NCBI GenBank assembly: GCA_028724885.1
Contig: JAQYTJ010000011.1
Location: 62,001-126,000, forward strand
Length of the DNA stretch: 64,000 nucleotides
Direction of reading: 5' to 3'
DNA from: Bacteroidales bacterium
Lineage (GTDB): Bacteria > Bacteroidota > Bacteroidia > Bacteroidales > UBA932
Numbering within the stretch: the first letter of the stretch is position 1; each line of letters starts with the position of its first letter. Positions 1-7,150 of the stretch are shown here, piece by piece. The notes beneath the pieces are model-generated. The model had not been told where the DNA came from and ran no database searches. It worked only from the letters and a program-made list of their open reading frames with translations. Made by a program: the position numbers and the translations under genes.

Positions 1-10
1 ACTTTTTCAT
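1..10 (-). CDS. Start of a leftward gene, cut by the window edge
   Basis: On the minus strand an ATG at position 10 is followed by AAA AAG, giving Met-Lys-Lys, a common start of exported proteins. The call rests on a well-formed Bacteroidetes-type promoter just upstream (positions 31-61). Only three codons are visible, so nothing can be said about the product. Confidence 0.35.
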
Positions 11-30
11 AATGGTTCTTTTATTGTTTT

Positions 31-61
31 GCAAATATAGCGAATATTTTATCTATTGCAA
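31..61 (-). promoter_or_regulatory. Bacteroidetes-type promoter for the leftward edge gene
   Basis: Reading leftward there is TTG (61-59), a 19-base spacer and TATATTTGC (39-31). This matches the phylum -33/-7 consensus TTG / TAnnTTTG. The predicted start falls about 15 bases before the ATG at position 10. Confidence 0.6.
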
Positions 62-352
62 CAGTTAATTTTAAAGATTCTATTTTGCGCATATCTCAGA
101 TATGAGGGAACATGGCAAAAAGCGAGGCTCAGGCCAGAACCATGTGCTGGCTGTAAATCAGATACTTTTAAGGCAGTCTCCCGAATGATTTGCAAAGAAT
201 GACATAGGAGCAGATTGTAAAATCTGCTTTACAGTTTTTGTAAAGAATCTTTACAATACTTATAATTGTCGTTAATATTAACTAATTGATTTTTAACATG
301 TTGAGCGTAATGGTCTGTAAGTTGTTTCTCAAATGCGACAAAATATATTAAT
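62..352. other. Intergenic region with several perfect dyads
   Basis: No gene is seen here. Three short inverted repeats are visible: CATATCT/AGATATG (90-104), GCAGATT/AATCTGC (210-227) and TTGTAAAG/CTTTACAA (238-256). The last two lie close together about 100-140 bases before the permease start and could be operators or a folded leader. No clear TAnnTTTG box was found for the rightward gene. Confidence 0.4.
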
Positions 353-2695
353 ATGATCCATAAGAATCTTGAGAGTTTGATTCGCCGCTATCCTTTGGCT
401 GTGGTTCTTAATTTCACAGGGCTGGTGGCAGCGTTCGTGGCGTTCGCTTTAATATTCCTGCAGTCCGATTATGAACTGTCATTTGACAAGTGTCATCCGA
501 CGGCGGACCGGGTGTTCAGAGTCGATAAAAAGGGCGATGAATCGTTGTTCCGGAATATCCTTCCGAGGGGCTTTGTTGATGACATCATCGGCTCGTCGGC
601 CCATATCGAGGCGGGGTGTAGCTTCATGCCATTTATGGGAGAGACATACTTCGCAGTTCAGGAGAATGGAAAAGCTCTGGTGGGCTATAAGAAGACGTTG
701 ATTTACGTTTCTGAAGGATTCATCGACGTGTTTGGCATTACGATGGTAGAGGGTAACAGTCGCTCGTTGGAAATGCCGGGTTCTGTCATTATCCCAAGAT
801 CACTGGCGCAAGCGCTTTTTCCTGGTGAACCGGCTACCGGAAAGCTGCTGAAAATAGATGCGTCGAACCTGCTGGGCAGTACGAACGGAGAGGCTACGGT
901 AACGGGAGTCTATGAAGACTTCCCGTCCAACACGCAACTTGGCAATGACCTTTATATGTCCGTAGGCGACTTTCAGAAAGGTTCTTACGGTGGGGCGAAT
1001 TTCATATGTTATCTGCTTCTGGACGACGCTGGCAATTCCCAATCGGTAGCAGACGAATTCAACAGCCACTTCGATTTTGCCTCCTATGAAAATTGGCTCA
1101 CTCCCATTGAGCTGGTGCCTCTGACGAGCATATATTTCCGCAATGAAGGAAATGTCTATAAGAGCGGAAGCCGTTCGCAGCTGCTCTTGCTCATTGCGAT
1201 TGCCATCTTGATTCTGGCTATCGGTCTGATTAATTTTACGAACTTTTACGTGGCGCTTACGCCGCTGCGCATCCGGAACATCAATCTGCAGAAGATTCTG
1301 GGATCATCAACGGCACGACTGCGCATGTTGGTCGTGGCGGAGGCCGTCTTCTGGTGCATATGCGCATTTGTTGTGGCTGCGCTGCTCCTGTGGCCGGCAT
1401 CTGATGCGCTGGCAACGCAGGGCGTGCTTATGCAGGCGTTTTCTTTTGGTAAACACTGGCATTTGCTGCTCTTTGTGGGAACAGTTGCGTTGGCTACGGG
1501 CGTGATTGCCGGCATCTGGCCTGCGATTTATTCCACGTCCGGTCAGCCGGCAATGATTCTGCGAGGTAACTTCGGTTTGTCCGAGTCAGGTAAAGGACTG
1601 CGGACGATCCTAGTGGGCGTGCAGTTAGTCGTGTCCATAGTCCTGATGATTTTTGTGCTGTTCGTCCAGCGGCAAAGCCGGTACATGCAGGAATATCCTT
1701 GCGGTTATGACAAGGACAATCTGGCCGTGGTGGATATTGGCGGAGAGAACAGCAAGACCAAAGCAGACTGGCTACGTGAACAACTTCGGACTATTCCGGA
1801 AGTGGAAGACGTGGCTTATGCGATGGAACTTATCGGAGGGGCGGATGTTTATAGTACTCAATCCACGGATTTTGGCGACGGGAGTGTGATGTTCAGCCTG
1901 ATTTATTGTTCCTGGAATTTCCCTGAGGTAATGAGGCTCAAGGTCGCAGAAGGCAGACTCTTCCGGGAAGATGATTATGGACCGATTCTGCTGACGCAAG
2001 GAATGCGTGCGCACGGCGCAGGGCTTGAAGCATATAAGGAACTTGGGGACGCATCTCCGGTCGTTGGGTTCGTGGAAGATGTGAATATCACATCGCTGCG
2101 AAAGGCTGATGCCCCAGTGGGATTCTTGGCCATCGACCCGAAGAAGAACCTCACGTTACCGTATGCATATATCCGGCTCTCGGATGGCGCTGACCGCTTT
2201 GTTACAGTGGATAAGATTCAGGCCGTCTTGAAGGAGATGGATCCGGCTATGCCATTTGAGGTGCAGTTCTATGATTCCATCGGCAAGAATCTGTATAGCG
2301 GTGAGGAACGGCTGCGGTTGTCTGTGTGGCTATTCTCTCTTATGGCGGTGCTGTTATCTCTAGTGGGCATCTGGGGCCAGGTGCTGATGGATGTGCAGTA
2401 TAAGAGAATGGAGATTTCGGTGAAGCGAGCGTTTGGAGCTGAGGTGACCCAGATTACTGCAGAGGGGCTGAGGATTTACCTTAGGACGCTTGCCATCTGC
2501 TATGCTATTGCCGCGCCGGTGGGATGGCTGGTTGTGCGGCACTATCTGCAGCAGTTCTCGCACAGAGTTGGATTCCTGCCGTCTGTGTTTGTGATAGCGC
2601 TGGTTGTGGTTGGACTGCTTTGCTCAGCCGTAGTGTTGTACCACTATCTCAAGATGGCCTGGACCAATCCAGCCGAAGCACTGAAGAAAGAATAG
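353..2695 (+). CDS. ABC transporter permease, MacB/FtsX type
   Basis: This is a 780-residue inner-membrane permease of the large Bacteroidetes family that duplicates the MacB periplasmic domain plus FtsX domain. A first membrane segment lies near residues 17-40 and is followed by a periplasmic domain. Three or four segments follow between about 280 and 440, then a second periplasmic domain, and three segments from about 670 to the end. The C-terminus LKMAWTNPAEALKKE is typical of the family, which ends in NPxxxLR/K-like motifs. Such permeases normally pair with a LolD/MacB-type ATPase and drive mechanical work or export rather than bulk transport. No ATPase gene is next to it: the left neighbour runs the other way and a lipoprotein lies to the right. 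The partner must be elsewhere. The substrate is unknown. Confidence 0.85.
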   Translation: MIHKNLESLIRRYPLAVVLNFTGLVAAFVAFALIFLQSDYELSFDKCHPTADRVFRVDKKGDESLFRNILPRGFVDDIIGSSAHIEAGCSFMPFMGETYFAVQENGKALVGYKKTLIYVSEGFIDVFGITMVEGNSRSLEMPGSVIIPRSLAQALFPGEPATGKLLKIDASNLLGSTNGEATVTGVYEDFPSNTQLGNDLYMSVGDFQKGSYGGANFICYLLLDDAGNSQSVADEFNSHFDFASYENWLTPIELVPLTSIYFRNEGNVYKSGSRSQLLLLIAIAILILAIGLINFTNFYVALTPLRIRNINLQKILGSSTARLRMLVVAEAVFWCICAFVVAALLLWPASDALATQGVLMQAFSFGKHWHLLLFVGTVALATGVIAGIWPAIYSTSGQPAMILRGNFGLSESGKGLRTILVGVQLVVSIVLMIFVLFVQRQSRYMQEYPCGYDKDNLAVVDIGGENSKTKADWLREQLRTIPEVEDVAYAMELIGGADVYSTQSTDFGDGSVMFSLIYCSWNFPEVMRLKVAEGRLFREDDYGPILLTQGMRAHGAGLEAYKELGDASPVVGFVEDVNITSLRKADAPVGFLAIDPKKNLTLPYAYIRLSDGADRFVTVDKIQAVLKEMDPAMPFEVQFYDSIGKNLYSGEERLRLSVWLFSLMAVLLSLVGIWGQVLMDVQYKRMEISVKRAFGAEVTQITAEGLRIYLRTLAICYAIAAPVGWLVVRHYLQQFSHRVGFLPSVFVIALVVVGLLCSAVVLYHYLKMAWTNPAEALKKE

Positions 2696-2892
2696 GCAAC
2701 CTTCCCACGCATCGCAGGACAACCCTCCGGTGTCATCCAGCACGACCCACCCCGTCATCCTGAACTTGATTCAGGATCTGCGTTTTCGATAATATTGACT
2801 TGACACTGACTTTAGTCAAGATGAAAGTTAGGAGGAGAAGTCCTATTCCCTGAATTCCTGAATCAGCGAAAAATGCCCTTCAAAAATGCCAA
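2696..2892. repeat. Intergenic spacer with a partial copy of the dispersed palindromic repeat
   Basis: Positions 2758-2776 read TCCTGAA-CTTGA-TTCAGGA, a perfect 7-bp stem with a 5-base loop. It is the core of the repeat arrays at 4509-4890 and 32442-33390. The flank at 2710-2757 resembles the reverse complement of the array linker (GGGAGGGTTGTT and GGATGACG). It is therefore a small fragment of the same family in the opposite orientation. No gene is seen. Confidence 0.65.
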
Positions 2893-3855
2893 ATGCGTTA
2901 TTCGCTGGGGAATCATTGTAAAATCGAAAGAAAACAAGTAACTTCACAATCAATTTATAATAGCGGGATAATTAAACGAATCATATTCTTCTGTGCATGC
3001 CTTATCATTTCTTTACTGGAGTGTTCCTGCGAAAAAACAATTCAGACAGCCCCTCAGCCGGGCAAGGATATTGCCTTCGATTTTAACCTGCGTTATCCTG
3101 GAGCCGATATTGTAGATGTCTTCGATTACGATAATAAGGTTGATATTTATTTCAAAGACTCAAATTGGCTGAATTGTACTGCAGTCTATGTGAATGATAT
3201 TTGGATAATTACGGAGAAGTCATATGATGTTGGAGATTTCCTTTTCCGAATACCAAGAAAGGTCGCCAGAGCATATATAGAAACTGGCATTGAAAATGAG
3301 AATTATCAAGGTGATAATTCCTATTTCCTTGAAGTCGCACGAAAAGGAATAGATAAAAAGCAGTACGAATTCAATTGCGTCGCTCATTATACCAACGGTT
3401 CCCAAGACATAGAGAATCTCGTGTATGATATCATTATTGACGAAGATGGGACATTATTATCATGCTCTCATGGCTCATTCAATCGTTCTATTTGTTGGTA
3501 TGATATTTCTACTTCCATGGCTTGCGTGCGGAACAGATACCGGAATGCATCCATCCTCGGGGCAGTCAATGATGGTGGAAACAATGTAATATTCATTCGG
3601 GATAATGATATCATCAAAACGGTGACCACTCGTGACAAAGGATTTGGATTTGAGTGGGTAGATACTCGTTATCCCCTTGATATAAATACGGTTCTGCCGG
3701 AGTCTACCCTTGCTTACAAGAAAGAATTCGAAGCAAAATACCCTGATAAGAAGTTTTATGCACTCTCGTCTGTTGACTGTCCGGAAGGTCTGTTTTATTG
3801 TTTGACATTTGGCACAGAAATTAATAATGCAACTATCTATTCAAAAGCTGAATAA
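2893..3855 (+). CDS. Putative lipoprotein with PepSY/BLIP-like repeats
   Basis: A 320-residue exported protein. A hydrophobic stretch near residues 27-43 runs into Leu-Glu-Cys-Ser-Cys (Cys44, Cys46), a plausible but non-canonical lipobox. If correct, the protein is anchored to a membrane. Residues about 60-115 (RYPGA, YVNDIWIITE) and about 270-318 (EAKYPDKKFY) resemble the YPxA...W repeats of the PepSY-like/BLIP-type proteins common in Bacteroidetes. Function is unknown. No ATG lies closer to the hydrophobic segment, so the N-terminal 25 residues are uncertain and the true start may be a non-ATG codon. It is followed by a strong terminator and is probably monocistronic. AT content appears higher than in the neighbouring permease. 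Confidence 0.6.
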   Translation: MRYSLGNHCKIERKQVTSQSIYNSGIIKRIIFFCACLIISLLECSCEKTIQTAPQPGKDIAFDFNLRYPGADIVDVFDYDNKVDIYFKDSNWLNCTAVYVNDIWIITEKSYDVGDFLFRIPRKVARAYIETGIENENYQGDNSYFLEVARKGIDKKQYEFNCVAHYTNGSQDIENLVYDIIIDEDGTLLSCSHGSFNRSICWYDISTSMACVRNRYRNASILGAVNDGGNNVIFIRDNDIIKTVTTRDKGFGFEWVDTRYPLDINTVLPESTLAYKKEFEAKYPDKKFYALSSVDCPEGLFYCLTFGTEINNATIYSKAE

Positions 3856-3884
3856 TGGCATTATAAGATAAAAAGCTAAAGTGG

Positions 3885-3916
3885 AACGCTTCCTCTGACC
3901 AGAGGAAGCGTTTTTC
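3885..3916 (+). terminator. Rho-independent terminator after the lipoprotein gene
   Basis: A perfect 12-bp stem AACGCTTCCTCT / AGAGGAAGCGTT with a GACC loop is followed by a T run, 30 bases after the stop codon at 3855. Confidence 0.85.
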
Positions 3917-4325
3917 CTTTGGTCAGATGCAAAACCCTGTGTTTGAGCAGCTGAAAAAGTATGTACCTTTGAAGTAGAGTTGGACCAAGTCCCCCCCTTA
4001 CATGGGTCAAGTCCAAAATCCTTTGTTTAAGAATGAATGTGCTCACCTTGGAACGAATGGCCGTCCGAGCGGTATTTTGAGGCGATTGCCTGAAGCATGA
4101 CGGAAATATATGATCTGATTCGAGATTGTACGCGCATCGTCCTTTCCTATACATGCACGAAATGAAGTTTTTGAGTGATCGCTTATTAATCGCCATCCTA
4201 TTCAAACGTCTCCTCGCACAGTTAGGTACCTCTCGTCCATCCTGGGACAAATGCATGAGGCACAGTCCGGATGCTTTTGCCGCGCGAACCATTATTATGT
4301 ACAAGGTACTCCAGCGTGGCATGCC

Positions 4326-4362
4326 ATGCGAACACCCTCCATGTCATCATGGGTGTTTGCAT
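4326..4362. repeat. Conserved hairpin inside the repeat element, copy 1
   Basis: ATGCGAACACCC (4326-4337) pairs with GGGTGTTTGCAT (4351-4362), with one G-T wobble. The same hairpin is kept in copy 2 at 32259-32295. Confidence 0.5.
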
Positions 4363-4508
4363 GCACACATTAACGACAGCCACCCCAGGACCACACTACC
4401 TCGCGCTGCAAAAGCATCCAGACTGATATTCGCTCATTGGTTGCAGTATTGCAAAATAACAGCCCCGTCATCCTGACGGAAGTCAGGATCTATATTATCG
4501 AAGGCCTA

Positions 4509-4890
4509 GATCCTGAAGCAAGTTCAGGATGACGTGATGGTCGGACAAAGATCCTGAAACAAGTTCAGGATGACGGGGGAGGGTTGTTCAGGATGACGTG
4601 ATGGTCGGACAAAGATCCTGAAGCAGGTTCAGGATGACGGGGGAGGGTTGTTCAGGATGGCGTGATGGTCGGACAAAGATCCTGAAGCAGGTTCAGGATG
4701 ACGAGGGAGGGTTGTTCAGGATGGCGTGATGGTCGGACAAAGATCCTGAAGCAAATTCAGGATGACGAGGGAGGGTTGTTCAGGATGACGTGATGGTTGG
4801 ACAAAGATCCTGAAGCAAGTTCAGGATGACGTGATGGTCGGACAAAGATCCTGAAACAAGTTCAGGATGACGGGGGAGGGTCGTTCAGGA
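4509..4890. repeat. Tandem array of 41/64-bp palindromic units
   Basis: Units begin with GATCCTGAA at 4509, 4550, 4614, 4678, 4742, 4806 and 4847, giving spacings of 41, 64, 64, 64, 64 and 41. Each contains the palindrome TCCTGAA-nnnnn-TTCAGGA. The 64-bp unit equals the 41-bp unit plus a 23-bp insert that carries a further TTCAGGATGACG half-site. A related palindrome, TCCTGAC-GGAA-GTCAGGA, lies just before the array at about 4470-4488. Confidence 0.85.
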
Positions 4891-5520
4891 TGACGGGGAG
4901 GTTGTTTAGAATGAATAGCGTTGGTCGGACAGGATGAGAGTGGCGGAATTTCGCAAAGTGCTGTCGGAGTATGTCCTTCCGGAGGCTATGCAACGGGGTG
5001 TCGGTCGACAACGTGCCTCTTGGGAGGCCTCGATGTCGAGACAGGCCCTTCCCTACGCACTTCTGTGCAGCCTGCCTCGACAGCGTTTTGCGAGACACTT
5101 ATTCAGAACGGTTTGAATATACGTATGCAATTCTTCATTCGCATCATCGACAAGGTTTTGTGAAACCTTGAAGATAGGTTGTGATTATTCACAACCATAG
5201 GCAACGGTGATATTAATTATAAAATAGTTCGGCGAGAGACAGAGTTTGTCGGCGAAGTAAATCGTAGGCAACATTGACATTCATTATAAGCGCTGAGGAG
5301 ACTGTTCCCATTGCCGACCCCCGTTCTGGAAACCGGGTGGGTGACAAGGCTCTTCATTACAAGCCAGCCGGTGGCACTATACCGTTGCCGATAAATGTAA
5401 TTCTCTCGTACTTCTGGGCGAGGACATGGATGAATCCTTTGTGGCTACAGCGACCACAGTGACTACAGCGTTACCAGAAGCCCCGTTTTTCCTAAGTGAG
5501 AGACCGGCGCAAGAAGATAG

Positions 5521-5556
5521 AAAAAGTCCCGAACATATTCATGTCCAGGACTTTTT
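5521..5556 (-). terminator. Terminator of the tRNA-Ser transcript
   Basis: AAAAAGTCC (5521-5529) and GGACTTTTT (5548-5556) form a 9-bp stem. Reading leftward it ends in a T run, directly after the tRNA 3' end. Confidence 0.8.
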
Positions 5557-5557
5557 G

Positions 5558-5645
5558 CGGAGAGACCGAGATTCGAACTCGGGAAACCCTTTGGGAGTTT
5601 ACACGCTTTCCAGGCGTGCCTCTTAAGCCACTCGAGCATCTCTCC
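5558..5645 (-). tRNA. tRNA-Ser (anticodon GGA)
   Basis: An 88-base class II tRNA. The acceptor arm GGAGAGA pairs with TCTCTCC and the discriminator is G. The anticodon stem CACGC/GCGTG encloses the loop CTGGAAA, so the anticodon is GGA, reading UCC and UCU. A long variable arm (ACTCCCAAAGGGTTT region) and a T arm with GTTCGAATC are present. CCA is not encoded. It is flanked by its own promoter and terminator. Confidence 0.95.
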
Positions 5646-5656
5646 AGTAACCAGTG

Positions 5657-5692
5657 AGTCCCGTTCCAAACGGGGACGGGACTGCAAATATA
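5657..5692 (-). promoter_or_regulatory. tRNA-Ser promoter -7 box and leader hairpin
   Basis: Reading leftward, TATATTTGC (5692-5684) matches the -7 consensus. A perfect 8-bp dyad AGTCCCGT/ACGGGACT (5657-5683) follows immediately and lies between the promoter and the tRNA 5' end. No TTG was found at -33. The dyad could shape the precursor leader before RNase P cleavage. Confidence 0.5.
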
Positions 5693-5740
5693 GGAATAAT
5701 CCTTAATATCTTGAAATTTTTTATCGCCTGCGGAAAATCC

Positions 5741-7144
5741 TTACAGCGTGTTCTGCTTTAGTTTTTCGATGTATCGGTCGATCTGGCGCATCCTTTTCGG
5801 GATTTCAATGCTCTGAGGACAGTGAATCACACACTGGCTGCATCCGGTGCAGTGGCTGGCCTGCCTGTCGGATGGGATGGTCCTGTCGTAGCCTACCAAG
5901 AATGCCCTGCGCAGTTTGTCATAGTTTTCCTGCTCCTTCGTCTGGGCAAAATCACCGTTGTTGATGCAATTATTGTAATATTTGAATATTCCAGGAATAT
6001 CCAGCCCGTATGGGCAAGGCATGCAATACTTGCAATCGTTGCAGTCTATGAGCGGGTAATTAGCTATGGCATCGGCTAAAGTGGTGTCCAAATAGGACAT
6101 CTCTTCTTCAGTGAGAGGCTTGAAGTCCATGAACGTCTTCAGGTTGTCTTTCAGATGCTCCATGTAGACCATGCCGCTGAGAATCGTGAGAATCCTAGGG
6201 TGAGAGCCAACGTACCTGAAAGCCCAGGACGCAAGCGTCGCCTGAGCGTCTCTCTCTTTTAGTCTTCTGGCTATGTTTTCCGCCGGATTCGCCAGCCTGC
6301 CGCCTTGCAGAGGTTCCATGACCACGATAGGTATGTTCCTCTTGTCCAGCTGTTCGTATAGATATTCCGCATTCACGTTCCTTTCTCCGTCAGCATGCTT
6401 CCAGTCATAGTAATTCATCTGAATCTGCACGAAATCATAATGGTACGTGTCGGTGAGGTCGAGCAGAGAGTCGAACTGTGCCTGGTTGCCATGGAAAGAG
6501 AATCCCAGCTGGCGTATTCGGCCTGCCTCTCGCTCTTTCATCAGGAAATCCATCATTCCGTTATCCACGTAGCGGACGTTGAATGCATCCACTCCGCCTC
6601 TTCCGATGGCGTGGAGGAGGTAGAAATCGATGTGGTCGGTTTTCAAGTACGTGAAAGAGTCCTGATACATCTTTAACGATGCCTGCCGGGAAGCATCATT
6701 GAAGTTGGATAGCTTCGTGGCTATGAAATAGTCCTTCCTGTCGTGACGGCTAAGTGCCTGCCCGACCGCTCCCTCCGACTGCCCTCTGATATATGCCGGG
6801 GAAGTATCGAAATAGTTCACGCCGTGTGCCAAGGCGTAATCAATAAGGCTGTTGACGTTTTCCTGGTCTATTACATCCTTCCCGTCAGCGCCTTTCTTCA
6901 CCGAGAATCTCATGCATCCATATCCCAGCAAAGATACCTTATCCCCGTTGCCAGCAGTTCTCATTTCCATCTTGCCAGTGTCAAGAATGCTGTCCGGATT
7001 GGCGGAGGTTTCTCCGCCGAGCACTTCTGCGGCTTTCTTGGGAGCGCAAGCTCCAGCCATCGCCACGGCGCCGACTGTGGCAGCAGCTATTCCTGAATCC
7101 TTCAAGAACTCGCGGCGACTCAATTTATTGCTTTCCTTTTTCAT
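5741..7144 (-). CDS. Tat-exported aldo/keto reductase with a C-terminal double Fe-S domain
   Basis: A 467-residue protein. The N-terminus carries a twin-arginine motif SRREFLK (Arg10-Arg11) and an Ala-rich hydrophobic stretch ending in AGAC at Cys33, so it may be a Tat-exported lipoprotein. The aldo/keto reductase barrel follows with the expected tetrad: Asp about 110 and Tyr about 115 in FDTSPAY, Lys about 141 in ATKLS, and His about 176 in YLLHA. The C-terminal 100 residues hold two cysteine clusters, CNDCKYCMPC near 368 and CTGCSQCVIHC near 431, typical of ferredoxin-type 4Fe-4S sites. It starts 7 bases after the stop of the membrane poly-ferredoxin gene, so the two are probably co-transcribed and may form an envelope electron-transfer pair. 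The ATG at 7144 is preferred over the upstream TTG. Substrate unknown. Confidence 0.85.
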   Translation of the reverse strand: MKKESNKLSRREFLKDSGIAAATVGAVAMAGACAPKKAAEVLGGETSANPDSILDTGKMEMRTAGNGDKVSLLGYGCMRFSVKKGADGKDVIDQENVNSLIDYALAHGVNYFDTSPAYIRGQSEGAVGQALSRHDRKDYFIATKLSNFNDASRQASLKMYQDSFTYLKTDHIDFYLLHAIGRGGVDAFNVRYVDNGMMDFLMKEREAGRIRQLGFSFHGNQAQFDSLLDLTDTYHYDFVQIQMNYYDWKHADGERNVNAEYLYEQLDKRNIPIVVMEPLQGGRLANPAENIARRLKERDAQATLASWAFRYVGSHPRILTILSGMVYMEHLKDNLKTFMDFKPLTEEEMSYLDTTLADAIANYPLIDCNDCKYCMPCPYGLDIPGIFKYYNNCINNGDFAQTKEQENYDKLRRAFLVGYDRTIPSDRQASHCTGCSQCVIHCPQSIEIPKRMRQIDRYIEKLKQNTL

Positions 7145-7150
7145 ATTCAA

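Larger units (their letters stand above)
3921..5480. mobile_element. Gene-free repeat element, copy 1 (right end apparently lost)
   Basis: No convincing gene is present. The stretch is a diverged copy of 32142-33467. The block 4268-4509 aligns without gaps to 32201-32442 with only a handful of mismatches, and the block at about 4920-5440 aligns to about 32703-33150 at clearly lower identity. A terminal-repeat-like sequence (GGTCAAGTCCAAAATCCT) begins at 4005. A 24-base sequence at 3921-3944 is the exact reverse complement of the right end of copy 2 (33443-33466), which suggests a nested or rearranged insertion. No right terminal repeat is visible. The similarity fades near 5480, next to the tRNA-Ser terminator. 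Copy 2 lacks about 200 bases present here at 4040-4265. Confidence 0.7.

Noticed and set aside
4509..4890. CRISPR array
   Set aside because: The units are contiguous and vary only by a 23-bp insert. There are no unique spacers and no cas genes.
4862..5098. Small frame on the minus strand whose product resembles one at 32608-32877, also mirrored by plus-strand frames at 4921-5163 and 32679-32942
   Set aside because: The similarity follows from DNA similarity of the repeat copies. Most base changes alter the amino acid, several frames are open at once, and there is no start context. This argues against coding.
5480..5645. Integration of an element at the tRNA-Ser gene
   Set aside because: The repeat copy fades next to the tRNA, but there is no integrase and no duplicated tRNA 3' segment, so an att site cannot be claimed.
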